Positions 18,256 through 27,881 of a DNA stretch of 64,000 bases are shown here, one piece after another. This DNA is from an uncultured Eubacterium sp. (GTDB taxonomy: Bacteria > Bacillota > Clostridia > Lachnospirales > Lachnospiraceae). The stretch lies in the NCBI GenBank assembly GCA_947642745.1, contig CANRTU010000012.1, positions 1 to 64,000 on the forward strand. The letters run 5' to 3'. The position numbers and the translations under genes are program-made. Under the pieces are notes generated by a model. That model searched no databases. It was not told the origin of the DNA and saw only the letters and a program-made list of their open reading frames with translations. Positions within the stretch are counted from its first letter, which is position 1, and the number at the start of each line of letters is the position of its first letter.

Positions 18256-19197
18256 ATGATTCAGATATACAAGACAAAAGAGGGCGTATCATATGAGCTG
18301 GAGAAACGGGAAGAAGGCTGCTGGATTATGATGACGGATCCCACAGAACAGGAACTAAGAAACATAGCGCAGGAGTATGATATAGAGCTGGGCGACATAC
18401 GTGCCGCAATGGATGAGGAGGAACGTGCCCGTCTTCAGATTGAGGATCATTATTCCATGATTATTGTGGATGTACCGGCCATAGATGTCAGGGAGGACCG
18501 GGAATACTATATGACGATTCCCATGTCTGTCCTGCTGGTTAAAGACGCCATTATTACTGTATGTATAGAGGAAAATGTAGTATTAAAATCATTTCTGAAC
18601 TCAAATGTGCGTCATTTCCACACCAGGATGAAGACACGTTTTGTACTGCAGCTGCTGTATAAAAACGCACAGTGTTATCTGCATTACCTGCGGATTATTA
18701 ACCGTAAAAGTGAAGAAGTAGAGGATAAATTGTATAAATCCACCCAGAACCGTGACCTGCTGGAATTAATGGAACTGGAAAAGAGTCTGGTTTATTTTAC
18801 GGCGTCTTTGCGTTCCAATGAAGTAGTGCTGGAAAAGCTGATGCGGGCGGAGAGCATTAAGAAGTATCCGGAAGACACGGATCTGCTGGAAGACGTTATT
18901 ATAGAAAATAAGCAGGCGCTGGAAATGGTAAATATTTATAACGGCATTCTGGGAAATATGGTGGAAACGTTTGCTTCGATTATATCAAACAACCTGAATG
19001 TGGTTATGAAATTTCTGGCAACTATTACAATTGTACTGTCCATTCCTACCATGATCTTTAGTGCGTACGGCATGAACGTGAACATAACGGGAATGCCCTT
19101 TGCCCAGAATGTGGCGGGGTTTGTGATTGTGATTGTACTATCGGTTGTAATCAGTGTGCTGGTAGCGGTAGTATTTGCGAAGAAAAATCTGTTTTGA
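18256..19197 (+). CDS. corA: CorA-family magnesium/divalent cation channel
   Basis: A 313-residue CorA-type channel. The cytoplasmic N-terminal domain (about 1-240) is acidic and helical. Two C-terminal transmembrane helices follow, with the selectivity motif YGMN (G272-M273-N274) at the end of TM1 and a short loop (VNITGMPFAQN) before TM2. The protein ends with a basic KKNLF. Start at 18256 with GGAGGGG upstream; it follows the MATE gene by 18 bp and is probably co-transcribed. The specific cation cannot be told from sequence. Confidence 0.92.
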   Translation: MIQIYKTKEGVSYELEKREEGCWIMMTDPTEQELRNIAQEYDIELGDIRAAMDEEERARLQIEDHYSMIIVDVPAIDVREDREYYMTIPMSVLLVKDAIITVCIEENVVLKSFLNSNVRHFHTRMKTRFVLQLLYKNAQCYLHYLRIINRKSEEVEDKLYKSTQNRDLLELMELEKSLVYFTASLRSNEVVLEKLMRAESIKKYPEDTDLLEDVIIENKQALEMVNIYNGILGNMVETFASIISNNLNVVMKFLATITIVLSIPTMIFSAYGMNVNITGMPFAQNVAGFVIVIVLSVVISVLVAVVFAKKNLF

Positions 19198-19206
19198 AGG
19201 CAGGGC

Positions 19207-19235
19207 TTGTCATCAGGGGCATTTCAGTGTATCAT
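19207..19235 (+). promoter_or_regulatory. Candidate promoter of the Rrf2 regulator gene
   Basis: TTGTCA (19207-19212) and TATCAT (19230-19235) are spaced 17 bp. The roughly 125-nt leader carries a perfect 7-bp hairpin (19314-19320 with 19324-19330) shortly before the ribosome binding site, a possible autoregulatory site. Confidence 0.5.
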
Positions 19236-19365
19236 AGATATCTGGTAGGAATTATATAGTAACATGTGCCTGTAAATCAGTCTGTAATGGACCTTGTGCC
19301 ATAAAATGGATGACTGGCTGTGTCAGCCAGAGGCCATGGACTTTTATCATAAGTGGAGGATATAT

Positions 19366-19800
19366 ATGAGAATTTCAACAAAAGGAAGATACGCACTTCG
19401 CACAATGCTGGATTTAGCGCTGCATAACACGGGGACTCCGGTCCGGAGCAAAGAGATTGCGGCCAGACAGGAAATATCGGATAAATACCTGGAACAGATT
19501 ATTGCGGTTTTAAATAAAGCGGGTTACGTACGGAGTGTACGTGGCCCGCAGGGAGGATACCTGCTTACCAGAGAGGCCGGGGAGTATACGGTAGGGATGA
19601 TCCTGCGTCTGACAGAAGGCAGTCTGGCGCCGGTGGAATGTCTGGACGACAATCCCGGAAACTGTGACCGGAGTGACGACTGTGTCACAATTCTTGTGTA
19701 TCGCAAAATGAACGAGGCAGTTAATAATGTGATTGATCATATTACACTGGCCGATCTTGTGGGATGGAAACTGCAGAAAGAAGGGGATTATTCTATTTAA
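19366..19800 (+). CDS. Rrf2 family transcriptional regulator (CymR/IscR-like)
   Basis: A 144-residue winged-helix regulator. The N-terminus MRISTKGRYALRTMLDLAL and the recognition region SDKYLEQIIAVLNKAGYVRSVRG are classic Rrf2. Three cysteines (VECLDDNPGNCDRSDDC) are spaced as in the [2Fe-2S]-binding members, so Fe-S or redox sensing is possible; CymR, which governs cysteine metabolism, lacks such ligands. GGAGGA five bases before ATG 19366 decides the start over the longer frame from 19294. metY-cysK lies 2.3 kb downstream, making sulfur or Fe-S control a reasonable inference. Confidence 0.88.
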   Translation: MRISTKGRYALRTMLDLALHNTGTPVRSKEIAARQEISDKYLEQIIAVLNKAGYVRSVRGPQGGYLLTREAGEYTVGMILRLTEGSLAPVECLDDNPGNCDRSDDCVTILVYRKMNEAVNNVIDHITLADLVGWKLQKEGDYSI

Positions 19801-19880
19801 TTTAATTAAATTTAATTTAACTAATTTTAATCCGGGGGGTCTGGCTGATTCAGATTATGATTCTTAAGATAAGGCTCCGG

Positions 19881-19910
19881 AAGGTTCTGGCAGTATTTTT
19901 GCCAGAACTT
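19881..19910 (+). terminator. Probable terminator after the Rrf2 gene
   Basis: AAGGTTCTGGC pairs with GCCAGAACTT across a T-rich loop. A competing GGCAGT/ACTGCC pairing followed by TTTTAT is also possible. The AT-rich tract 19798-19830 just before it has repeated TTTAAT units. Confidence 0.5.
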
Positions 19911-19970
19911 AACTGCCGTTTTATATTTCACAGGCGTATACAGCAGCCTGTACAGGAGGTTAAAGCATAG

Positions 19971-21845
19971 ATGACAAGGGAAAAACAATCTGACGGCGGG
20001 AAAAGCGGCGGGAGAAAATTTCCGGGCAGGCTGGTGATACTTGTATGTTTCATACTGTCAGCTGCGGCAGTGATTGCAGGGCTGCTGTATCATGCGGGAT
20101 GGATCGGAGCGGAAAAGGGAGAAATGCTTTCTTATCCGGATTTTATGGACCGGGTGGACCGGGGAGATATAATAGAAGTCACCCTTTCGGACCGGAATAT
20201 TTTAAGCTGCAGGGACAGGCAGGGCAGGAGCTGGCGTTTTCAGAATCCGGATTATGAAGAATTTAAAAAAGATCTGCTGCAGCAGGGACGTGATCTGAAG
20301 ATAAAAAAAGGCATGAATGCGGTTCCGGCTGACCGGATCATTTCCCTGGCGCTGAATCTGTTAATGGCTGGTATCTCCCTGTTTATGCTGTTAAGTGTCC
20401 TGCGTATGATCCGTAGCAACAGCGGGAAAAGTTCCGGAGGGGTGATCGGCAGGATTTTTGGCGGGAATGACAGCGACGTGCTGCAGGTTTCGGAATCGGA
20501 TACAAACCTGACGTTTCAGGATGTGGGGGGACTGCATGAAGTTAAAAAAGAACTGCAGTATATTGTGGATTTTATGAAAAACCCCCGAAAATATGCGCTG
20601 GCAGGGGCAAAACCGCCCAGAGGAATACTGTTTATGGGAGAGCCGGGCTGCGGGAAGACACTGCTTGCCAGGGCGCTTGCCAGGGAATGCGGTGTTCCGT
20701 TTTTTTATGTGAGCGCATCTTCTTTCCAGAAACGGCTGGTGGGTGCGGGAGAAGATGCGGTTCGTGAAATGTTCCGGAAAGTATCGGCGCATAAACAGGC
20801 TATTTTGTTTATAGATGAAATAGATTCGGTGGGGATGCGCCGGGGGGCGCATAATAATCATCACGATGCGGATGCCATACTCAACGAATTACTGGTACAG
20901 CTGGATGGATTTGTGCAGGATGAGTCGGCGCAGCTGCTTGTAATTGGCGCCACAAACCGGGCGGAGGATCTGGACCCGGCGCTGTTAAGAACCGGGCGGT
21001 TTGATAAGAAAGTCGGCTTTCCGCTGCCGGACAGGGCGGAAAGAAAAGAGATCCTGGATATCGCCGCCAGGGACAAGGACATGTCAGGGACCAGCCTGGA
21101 GGCGTTTTTGCGCCTTACTGCCGGGATGAGCGGATCGGATATAGTAGCCGTGGTGAATAATGCGGCAATTCTTGCGGCTATGGACGGGCGCAGCGTACTG
21201 ACCAACGGGGATATGCAAAAAGCGTACGGACAGTATCTGATCAATGGCTATGAAAAAGAAGGAAACAAAAACCGGTCTGCCGGGGAAGATCTGCTGATAG
21301 CCTGGCATGAGGCGGGACATGCGGTGATGAGCCGGCTGTTACATACAAAAGTAGGAAAAGTGACCATTAATGGCACCACATCCGGCGCCGGCGGATTCAC
21401 AATGGAAATACCACAGGACACCCTGCTGCATTCCAGGAGGGATCTGGAAAACCGGGTCCGGATTGCGTATGCCGGACGGGCGGCGGAAGAGCTGTACCAT
21501 CAGGATGATCCGGATATGATATCTACAGGGGCTTCCGGTGATATCCGTACCGCCACGAAAACGATTATTGCCATGATCGGGGTGTACGGGATGGGCGAGA
21601 GCGGGATGCTGGACCTGTCGGTTTTAAACGGACGTGGAATGGATGGAGGACATACTGTGCGGCTGACGGACAGACAGAAATCCGAGGCGGAGGCGCTGGC
21701 ATCCAGGCTGTATCAGGAGACGAAAGAGCTGCTGGGCAGACACCGGGAAATACTTTCAGAGCTGGTGTGCGTACTGATGCGGAAACGGACAATATATATG
21801 GAAGAGCTGGATGAAATTATCCGGAAAAAACGGATACAGGAATAA
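19971..21845 (+). CDS. FtsH-like membrane AAA+ zinc metalloprotease
   Basis: A 624-residue protein with the FtsH layout. Two transmembrane helices (about 21-41 and 123-145) flank a small outer domain. The AAA domain has Walker A GEPGCGKT (223-230), Walker B ILFIDEID (about 278-285) and second region of homology ATNRAEDLDPALLRTGRFD. The M41 protease domain has HEAGH (446-450) and the third zinc ligand D524 in GASGDIRTAT. All catalytic residues are present. It diverges from housekeeping FtsH: Walker A has EPGC instead of PPGT, and the pore loop reads RLVGAG where FtsH has MFVGVG, replacing the substrate-gripping Phe with Leu. The polar FtsH C-terminal tail is absent. It is probably a second, specialised FtsH. 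Confidence 0.88.
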   Translation: MTREKQSDGGKSGGRKFPGRLVILVCFILSAAAVIAGLLYHAGWIGAEKGEMLSYPDFMDRVDRGDIIEVTLSDRNILSCRDRQGRSWRFQNPDYEEFKKDLLQQGRDLKIKKGMNAVPADRIISLALNLLMAGISLFMLLSVLRMIRSNSGKSSGGVIGRIFGGNDSDVLQVSESDTNLTFQDVGGLHEVKKELQYIVDFMKNPRKYALAGAKPPRGILFMGEPGCGKTLLARALARECGVPFFYVSASSFQKRLVGAGEDAVREMFRKVSAHKQAILFIDEIDSVGMRRGAHNNHHDADAILNELLVQLDGFVQDESAQLLVIGATNRAEDLDPALLRTGRFDKKVGFPLPDRAERKEILDIAARDKDMSGTSLEAFLRLTAGMSGSDIVAVVNNAAILAAMDGRSVLTNGDMQKAYGQYLINGYEKEGNKNRSAGEDLLIAWHEAGHAVMSRLLHTKVGKVTINGTTSGAGGFTMEIPQDTLLHSRRDLENRVRIAYAGRAAEELYHQDDPDMISTGASGDIRTATKTIIAMIGVYGMGESGMLDLSVLNGRGMDGGHTVRLTDRQKSEAEALASRLYQETKELLGRHREILSELVCVLMRKRTIYMEELDEIIRKKRIQE

Positions 21846-21857
21846 GTGTCCGGCAGA

Positions 21858-21897
21858 AAATGCTATATGGAGCGGATACTCCGTGTGGCATTTTTTT
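21858..21897 (+). terminator. Rho-independent terminator of the FtsH-like gene
   Basis: A 15-bp stem, allowing three G-U pairs (21858-21872 with 21879-21893), with a six-base loop and seven T residues. Confidence 0.9.
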
Positions 21898-22026
21898 ATT
21901 TTGTGGGAAAGACCGTCCTATAGATTAAAACCCTCCGGGAGAATCGTCCTGCGCCGGAGAGGAATATGCTGCCAGAGGCAGCCCGCCGCAGGCGGAGTAT
22001 CCAGCGAAGCCAGATACTTTTTGCTA

Positions 22027-22055
22027 TTGACAGATATGCAAAATTGCAGTAATAT
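22027..22055 (+). promoter_or_regulatory. Sigma-A promoter of metY-cysK
   Basis: A perfect TTGACA (22027-22032) and TAATAT (22050-22055) are spaced 17 bp, about 75 nt upstream of metY. No SAM riboswitch or T-box is visible between 21900 and 22132. Confidence 0.75.
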
Positions 22056-22132
22056 TATATAAAACCCAGAGGAATAGTAGGGTATAAACTATAAGCGGAT
22101 ACAAGGAGAAAATCATAAGGGAGAATACGATA

Positions 22133-23440
22133 ATGGATAAAAAAGCATATTCTGACAGAAGACTGAAGTTTGAGACATTACAGCTGCATGCAGGGCAGGA
22201 ACAGCCGGATGAGGCTACAGATGCCAGGGCTGTTCCGATTTACCAGACATCGTCATATGTATTTCATAATTGCGATCATGCGGAGGCCAGATTTAACTTA
22301 TCAGATGCCGGAAATATTTACGGCAGGCTGACCAACCCTACACAGGATGTATTTGAACAGCGTATGGCACGGCTGGAAGGCGGTGTGGCGGCGCTGGCAG
22401 TAGCTTCCGGAGCTGCGGCGGTTGCTTATACGCTCCAGAATCTGGCGCTGGCGGGAGACCATATCGTTGCCGCTAAAAACATATATGGCGGGACTTATAA
22501 TCTGCTGGAACACACACTGCCGGAATACGGGATAACGGCTACTTTTGTAGATCCGGGCGATCTGTCAGAAACAGAGCGGGCAATAAAGGAAAATACAAAG
22601 GCGGTTTTTGTAGAGACACTGGGAAATCCCTGCTCAGACGTCACTGATATAGAGGCGGTGGCGAAGATTGCCCATGCCCATAATATTCCTCTGGTAACAG
22701 ATAATACGTTTGCGACTCCGTATCTGGTCCGGCCCATTTCGTATGGGGCTGATATCGTGGTACATTCCGCCACAAAGTTTATCGGCGGACATGGCACGGC
22801 TATTGGCGGCGTGATTGTGGATGCGGGGAAATTTGACTGGGAAGGATCGGGAAGATTTGCGCATATTACAGAGCCAAATCCTGGTTATCATGGCATCAGC
22901 TTTACGAAAGCGGCGGGCGCAGCCGCATTTATAACCAGAATCCGTGCGGTATTGCTGCGGGATACCGGGGCGGCGGTTTCGCCTTTCCATGCGTTTATGT
23001 TCCTGCAGGGGCTGGAGTCATTATCGTTAAGGGTGGAGCGCCATGTGGAAAACGCATTGAAAGTGGTGGAATACCTGGCGCACCATCCGCAGGTGGAGCG
23101 GGTACATCATCCGGCAGTGTCAGAGGATGCGCATCAGCAGGAGCTGTACCGGAAATATTTTCCGGCCGGCGGCGGTTCGATATTTACTTTTGAGATAAAA
23201 GGCGACGAACGTAAAGCGAAGGACTTTATCGACAATCTGGAACTGTTTTCCCTGCTGGCAAATGTGGCGGACGCCAAGTCACTGGTGATCCATCCGGCAA
23301 GCACGACCCACTCCCAGATGACAGGGGAAGAACTGGCCGGCGCAGGTATCCGGCCAAATACGATCCGCCTGTCCATTGGCACAGAGCATATCGACGATAT
23401 TATAGAAGATCTGGAAGAAGCGTTCCGGGCAGTCAGATAA
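22133..23440 (+). CDS. metY: O-acetylhomoserine sulfhydrylase
   Basis: A 435-residue PLP enzyme of the Cys/Met metabolism family that makes homocysteine from O-acetyl-L-homoserine and sulfide. It begins with the family pattern [15 protein letters not shown], has [10 protein letters not shown], and carries the PLP lysine K215 in [11 protein letters not shown]. The insertion region with [10 protein letters not shown] and the length near 430 separate MetY from shorter cystathionine gamma-synthases (about 380). Start at ATG 22133 with AAGGGAG upstream. cysK follows after 26 bp, so the pair forms a sulfide-assimilation operon for methionine and cysteine. Confidence 0.92.
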   Translation: MDKKAYSDRRLKFETLQLHAGQEQPDEATDARAVPIYQTSSYVFHNCDHAEARFNLSDAGNIYGRLTNPTQDVFEQRMARLEGGVAALAVASGAAAVAYTLQNLALAGDHIVAAKNIYGGTYNLLEHTLPEYGITATFVDPGDLSETERAIKENTKAVFVETLGNPCSDVTDIEAVAKIAHAHNIPLVTDNTFATPYLVRPISYGADIVVHSATKFIGGHGTAIGGVIVDAGKFDWEGSGRFAHITEPNPGYHGISFTKAAGAAAFITRIRAVLLRDTGAAVSPFHAFMFLQGLESLSLRVERHVENALKVVEYLAHHPQVERVHHPAVSEDAHQQELYRKYFPAGGGSIFTFEIKGDERKAKDFIDNLELFSLLANVADAKSLVIHPASTTHSQMTGEELAGAGIRPNTIRLSIGTEHIDDIIEDLEEAFRAVR

Positions 23441-23466
23441 TTTTTGGAAAGGATGAGGAGAATCAG

Positions 23467-24396
23467 ATGATATATCAGAATATTATGGAACTGGTGGGCC
23501 ATACCCCGGTGATGAGACTTGGAAATTATGAGAAGCGGCACGGACTGGAAGCGGCAGTGCTGGCAAAGCTGGAATATTTCAACCCGGCGGGAAGTGTTAA
23601 GGACCGGATCGCAAAAAAAATTCTGATGGATGCCTGGGAGAGCGGCAGGATCCGGAAAGATTCTGTAATTATTGAGCCTACAAGCGGCAACACTGGGATC
23701 GGTCTGTCTGCGGTGGCGGCAGCCCTGGGAATACGGATTATTATTACAATGCCGGAAACGATGAGTATTGAACGGCGTAATCTGATGAGGGCATATGGAG
23801 CGGAGGTAGTACTGACTGACGGGGCAAAAGGAATGAAAGGGGCCATTGCCAGGGCGCAGGAACTGGCAGAAGAGATCGAGGGCAGCTTCATACCCGGACA
23901 GTTTGAGAATCCGCTGAATCCGCAGATGCATCGGGAGACTACGGGACCGGAAATATGGGAAGATACTGACGGAAACGTGGATATTTTTGTGGCAGGCGTG
24001 GGAACCGGCGGCACAATTACCGGAACCGGGGAATATTTAAAATCCCGGAATCCCGCAATCCGCATTGTGGCGGTAGAGCCGGCGTCTTCTCCGGTACTCT
24101 CAGAAGGCAGGGCCGGTACCCATAAAATCCAGGGCATAGGCGCTGGATTCGTGCCGGATACACTGAATACAGACATATATGATGAAATCATAAAAGTAGA
24201 AAATAAAGACGCATTTGAAGCCGGGAGAGAAGCGGCCCGTACCGAAGGCATACTGGCCGGAATTTCTTCCGGGGCGGCGCTCTGTGCTGCTACACAGCTG
24301 GCACAAAGGCCGGAAAACCGTGGGAAAGTAATTGTGGCGCTGTTCCCGGATACCGGGGAACGGTATTTATCAACACCGCTTTATGCGGCGGAATAG
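23467..24396 (+). CDS. cysK: Cysteine synthase (O-acetylserine sulfhydrylase)
   Basis: A 309-residue PLP enzyme making cysteine from O-acetylserine and sulfide. The PLP lysine K45 is in [12 protein letters not shown], followed by [10 protein letters not shown], which binds the substrate carboxylate, and [13 protein letters not shown], which binds the phosphate. The C-terminal GISSGAA is also typical. Start at 23467 with AAGGATGAGGAG upstream. Second gene of the metY operon. Confidence 0.93.
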   Translation: MIYQNIMELVGHTPVMRLGNYEKRHGLEAAVLAKLEYFNPAGSVKDRIAKKILMDAWESGRIRKDSVIIEPTSGNTGIGLSAVAAALGIRIIITMPETMSIERRNLMRAYGAEVVLTDGAKGMKGAIARAQELAEEIEGSFIPGQFENPLNPQMHRETTGPEIWEDTDGNVDIFVAGVGTGGTITGTGEYLKSRNPAIRIVAVEPASSPVLSEGRAGTHKIQGIGAGFVPDTLNTDIYDEIIKVENKDAFEAGREAARTEGILAGISSGAALCAATQLAQRPENRGKVIVALFPDTGERYLSTPLYAAE

Positions 24397-24447
24397 TTTC
24401 CGTGATTTCCGGCGGGAGCCGCTGGGACATACAACGCCGTATATTTT

Positions 24448-24508
24448 CCGTCAGCGGATCCGGCGTCCGGGAAATATACGGCCATCCGTCAGCGGATCCG
24501 GCGTCCGG
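24448..24508. repeat. Two 23-bp direct repeats within a hairpin between convergent genes
   Basis: Identical 23-bp copies lie at 24448-24470 and 24486-24508. Flanking CCGTATATTT (24438) and AAATATACGG (24472-24481) pair around the first copy. The structure could terminate the convergent cysK and methyltransferase transcripts. Confidence 0.7.
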
Positions 24509-24529
24509 AAATAGAGGGGGATGTAACTG

Positions 24530-25387
24530 CTATGCTTCCCAGCGTCCGGAAGCGCCGCAGGGAAGGATTAGTCCGCTGGATGAGACAGGCAGGCCGATTT
24601 CACCGGCCTCCACACGTCCTCCATAAGATTTCATGACAGTGCCAAGCATATAAGCCAGTACGCCGGGCTGCAGTCCGGTGGTGTATGAATTCAGCAGAAA
24701 AAACAGAGGGTTTTCTCCCAGTAATCTGGAACAGGATACAAGAAGCGGATAAACGGTTTCTTCTATCTTCCAGATTTCACCTTTCGGGCCCCTGCCATAG
24801 GAGGGCGGGTCCATAATGATGGCGTCGTAAGTTTTGCCCCGGCGGATTTCACGTTCCACGAATTTTACGCAGTCATCTACAATCCAGCGTACAGATGTGC
24901 TGGCAAGGCCGGATGAGACAGCGTTTTCTTTTGCCCAGGATACCATGCCCCTGGAGGCGTCCACATGGGTGACGAAGGCGCCGGCAGAGGCGGCGGCGAT
25001 TGTGGCGCCTCCGGTATATGCAAAAAGGTTCAGTACTTTTACCGGGCGTCCGGCTTTTTTTATTTTATCACAAAACCAGTCCCAGTTGACAGCCTGTTCC
25101 GGAAACAGGCCCGTATGTTTGAAGCTGAATGGTTTTAAATGAAAGGTCAGGTTACGGTAATGGATCGTCCACTGCTGTGGCAGATCAAAAATTTCCCATT
25201 CGCCGCCGCCTTTTTTGCTGCGGTGATAGTGGGCGTTTAATCTGTTCCAGGCCGGTGAGCTTTGCGGCGTGCTCCAGATAACCTGCGGGTCCGGACGCAG
25301 CAGGTAGTATTTTCCCCAGCGTTCCAGCTTTTCGCCGCAGCGGCAGTCAGTTACTTCATATTCTTTCCATTGGTCTGCTATCCACAT
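24530..25387 (-). CDS. Class I SAM-dependent rRNA methyltransferase (RlmI/RlmK-like)
   Basis: A 285-residue COG1092-type methyltransferase. An N-terminal beta-rich segment is followed by the SAM-binding motif VLNLFAYTGGATIAAASAGA, the acidic motif II in THVDASRGMVSWAKEN and the catalytic motif DPPSYGRGPKGEIW. The family modifies 23S rRNA. It lacks the N-terminal PUA domain of full-length RlmI (about 390 residues). Start at 25387 with AGGAG nine bases upstream. It is convergent with cysK and divergent from the ribosomal protein cluster. Confidence 0.85.
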   Translation of the reverse strand: MWIADQWKEYEVTDCRCGEKLERWGKYYLLRPDPQVIWSTPQSSPAWNRLNAHYHRSKKGGGEWEIFDLPQQWTIHYRNLTFHLKPFSFKHTGLFPEQAVNWDWFCDKIKKAGRPVKVLNLFAYTGGATIAAASAGAFVTHVDASRGMVSWAKENAVSSGLASTSVRWIVDDCVKFVEREIRRGKTYDAIIMDPPSYGRGPKGEIWKIEETVYPLLVSCSRLLGENPLFFLLNSYTTGLQPGVLAYMLGTVMKSYGGRVEAGEIGLPVSSSGLILPCGASGRWEA

Positions 25388-25509
25388 GATACGGACTCCT
25401 ATTCATATTAATATTTGTGGCTGTTACTCTCATCATACAGACCATGCAGTTTCACAACAACTGTTTTTTGCTTTGTATGAAATAAAATACAATCTTTTTT
25501 CAAAAAAAC

Positions 25510-25538
25510 TTGCAATATCCGGTTCTATCCTATATAAT
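25510..25538 (+). promoter_or_regulatory. Strong sigma-A promoter of the ribosomal protein cluster
   Basis: TTGCAA (25510-25515) and a perfect TATAAT (25533-25538) with a 17-bp spacer. Transcription would begin near 25545, giving a leader of about 230 nt before rpsJ. Confidence 0.85.
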
Positions 25539-25544
25539 ACCAAT

Positions 25545-25773
25545 TGCTGTGGCATGATAGCGTTGAAACGTGAGGTTGCTGCCCGTCTGGCAGGTTTTCC
25601 GTGGAGCGAATGTCAAGTTAGGAAACTGGCGACAAGTCACTGTACGTTGTGAATATCTGTTCCGGAAGGCGCAGAAATATGGTGTGTAGTCAATAAGGAC
25701 ACACACGGATTCGTGTACAGTCACCGCTTGTCGTACTGAAATTAAAAGTGCGAATAAGGAGGCGACTTTTTTT
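25545..25773 (+). other. Long 5' leader of rpsJ, candidate r-protein regulatory RNA
   Basis: A 229-nt untranslated leader with several potential stems. S10-type operons are commonly controlled by a product ribosomal protein binding a long leader. I cannot assign it to a known leader class by eye. Confidence 0.5.
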
Positions 25774-26085
25774 ATGGCAAACCAGACAATGAGAATTATT
25801 CTGAAAGCTTATGACCATGAGCTGATTGATGCGTCAGCAAAAAAAATCATCGAAACTGTAAAGAAAAACGGAGCGAAAGTGAGCGGACCGGTACCGCTTC
25901 CGACGAAAAGGGAAGTCATTACCATTTTACGTGCCGTACACAAATACAAAGATTCCAGGGAACAGTTCGAGCAGAGGACACATAAGCGGTTAATTGATAT
26001 TATCGCACCGACCCAGAAAACGGTGGATGCGCTGACCAGGCTGGAACTGCCGGCAGGTGTCAACATTGATATCAAAATGAAATAA
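25774..26085 (+). CDS. rpsJ: 30S ribosomal protein S10
   Basis: 103 residues, the normal length. It has the typical [18 protein letters not shown] and [16 protein letters not shown]; the second stretch belongs to the loop that reaches into the 30S head. S10 (NusE) also takes part in antitermination with NusB. The start has GGAGG eight bases upstream. First gene of the cluster. Confidence 0.98.
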   Translation: MANQTMRIILKAYDHELIDASAKKIIETVKKNGAKVSGPVPLPTKREVITILRAVHKYKDSREQFEQRTHKRLIDIIAPTQKTVDALTRLELPAGVNIDIKMK

Positions 26086-26249
26086 TGATCAAGGCAATAA
26101 TCCTGAAGGGTTTTCTTATAGAACTGTTCTAGGATGAGCGCGCAGTGTACTTGATATAGTACAGCGTGCCCCGCAGGGTAAAGCCGTAAGGCGGTATCCC
26201 CAAGGGTATAAATTAGCGTTCCGCTGTAGATGAAACAGGAGGTAAAAGA
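26086..26249 (+). other. 164-nt structured gap between rpsJ and rplC
   Basis: Unusually long for this operon. It contains stems such as GTACT/AGTAC (near 26139-26154) and GCC/GGC within GGGTAAAGCCGTAAGGCGGTATCCCC (in parts, 26176-26203). It may be an internal r-protein binding or attenuation site. Confidence 0.45.
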
Positions 26250-26933
26250 ATGAAGAAAGCGATTTTAGCTACAAAAGTCGGAATGACTCAAATCTTCAAT
26301 ACAAACGGCGAACTGACACCGGTAACTGTATTACAGGCCGGACCGTGTTATGTTACACAGATCAAAACTGTGGAAAATGACGGTTATAGCGCAGTTCAGG
26401 TCGGCTTTGTTGACAAAAAGGAAAGAATCGTAAACAAAGATGCCAATGGCAGGAAGGAAATCCGTCACAGACATGGCGTTACAAAAGCTGAAAAAGGCCA
26501 TTTTGATAAAGCGGGAGTTTCCGGCAAGAGATATGTACGGGAATTCAAATTAGAAAATGCGGATGAATACAAACTGGCTGATGAGATTAAAGTCGATATT
26601 TTTGCGGAAGGCGATAAAATAGACGCAACCGCAATTTCAAAAGGTAAAGGTTTCCAGGGCACTATTAAAAGGTTTGGCCAGCACAGGGGACCTATGACAC
26701 ATGGTTCCAAGTTCCACCGCCATCAGGGTTCCAATGGCGCCTGCTCTTCACCGAGCCGTGTATTTAAAGGTAAGGGAATGCCGGGACGCATGGGCGGCGT
26801 ACAGGTTACGGTTCAGAATCTGGAAGTTATTAAGGTTGATGCCGAGAACAATCTGCTTTTAATCAAAGGTTCCGTACCAGGACCGAAGAAATCGTTAATT
26901 ACAGTGAAAGAAGCTGTAAAAGCAGTGAAATAG
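26250..26933 (+). CDS. rplC: 50S ribosomal protein L3
   Basis: 227 residues, about 18 longer than Bacillus L3 because of a charged insertion around residues 55-85 ([16 protein letters not shown]). It starts [16 protein letters not shown] and keeps the peptidyl-transferase-centre finger with [15 protein letters not shown] and [16 protein letters not shown] precedes the ATG. Confidence 0.97.
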   Translation: MKKAILATKVGMTQIFNTNGELTPVTVLQAGPCYVTQIKTVENDGYSAVQVGFVDKKERIVNKDANGRKEIRHRHGVTKAEKGHFDKAGVSGKRYVREFKLENADEYKLADEIKVDIFAEGDKIDATAISKGKGFQGTIKRFGQHRGPMTHGSKFHRHQGSNGACSSPSRVFKGKGMPGRMGGVQVTVQNLEVIKVDAENNLLLIKGSVPGPKKSLITVKEAVKAVK

Positions 26934-26961
26934 CGCCTGAACAGGAAAGGAGGAACAATTA

Positions 26962-27582
26962 ATGGCTAACGTATCAGTTTATAATATGGAAGGCAATGAA
27001 GTAGGCAGTCTGGAACTGAATGACGCAATTTTTGGTGTGGAAATCAACGAACACCTGGTGCATATGGCAGTTTTACAGTATATGGCCAACAAACGTCAGG
27101 GTACACAGAGTGCGAAGACACGTGGAGAAGTCCGGGGCGGTGGCAGAAAGCCATGGCGTCAGAAAGGAACCGGCCACGCAAGACAGGGTTCCATCCGTGC
27201 TCCGCAGTGGAAAGGCGGCGGCGTTGTATTCGCTCCGAAGCCAAGGGACTATTCTTTCAAAATTAACAGGAAAGAAAAAAGGAGCGCATTAAAGTCCGCA
27301 CTGACCGCACGGGTAAATGAGAAAAAGTTCATTGTACTGGATGAACTGAAATTTGATGAAATAAAGACAAAGAAAATGGTTGCCGTATTAAATGCGTTAC
27401 ATGCGGATAAAGCGCTGGTAGTGCTGGGTGAAAACGATGACACGGTGATCCGTTCCACCAGAAATATTCCGAATACTAAAATAGCGCTTACTAATACGAT
27501 CAACGTATATGATATTATGAAATACAGCACACTGATTGTAACAAAAGACGCAGTGGCGAAAATAGAGGAGGTGTATGCATAA
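26962..27582 (+). CDS. rplD: 50S ribosomal protein L4
   Basis: 206 residues. The basic exit-tunnel loop is clear ([20 protein letters not shown], then [15 protein letters not shown]). L4 autoregulates the S10 operon in some bacteria. AAAGGAGG precedes the start and the stop overlaps the rplW start (TAATG). Confidence 0.97.
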   Translation: MANVSVYNMEGNEVGSLELNDAIFGVEINEHLVHMAVLQYMANKRQGTQSAKTRGEVRGGGRKPWRQKGTGHARQGSIRAPQWKGGGVVFAPKPRDYSFKINRKEKRSALKSALTARVNEKKFIVLDELKFDEIKTKKMVAVLNALHADKALVVLGENDDTVIRSTRNIPNTKIALTNTINVYDIMKYSTLIVTKDAVAKIEEVYA

Positions 27583-27881
27583 TGGCAAACATTCAGTATT
27601 ATGATGTAATCCTCAGACCGGTGGTAACGGAAAAGAGCATGGAACTTATGGCAGAAAAGAAATATACGTTTTATGTTCATACAGAATCCAATAAAACAAT
27701 GATCAAAGAAGCCGTAGAGAAAATGTTCGAAGGCACAAAAGTAAAGAAAGTCTATACCATGAATATTCCGGGTAAAAAAAGAAGACGTGGTATGGTAACT
27801 GGCAAAACAGCTGCCAGAAAGAAAGCGATTGTCAAACTGACAGAAGACAGTGCGGACATCGAAATTTTCAGCGGCCTGTAA
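27582..27881 (+). CDS. rplW: 50S ribosomal protein L23
   Basis: 99 residues, normal. It has [15 protein letters not shown] and the exit-site loop [13 protein letters not shown]23 docks trigger factor and SRP at the tunnel exit. It overlaps the rplD stop by one base, showing translational coupling. Confidence 0.97.
   Translation: MANIQYYDVILRPVVTEKSMELMAEKKYTFYVHTESNKTMIKEAVEKMFEGTKVKKVYTMNIPGKKRRRGMVTGKTAARKKAIVKLTEDSADIEIFSGL

Noticed and set aside
22000-22132. SAM riboswitch or T-box upstream of metY
   Set aside because: The leader is only about 70 nt after the promoter and lacks the conserved motifs of either element.
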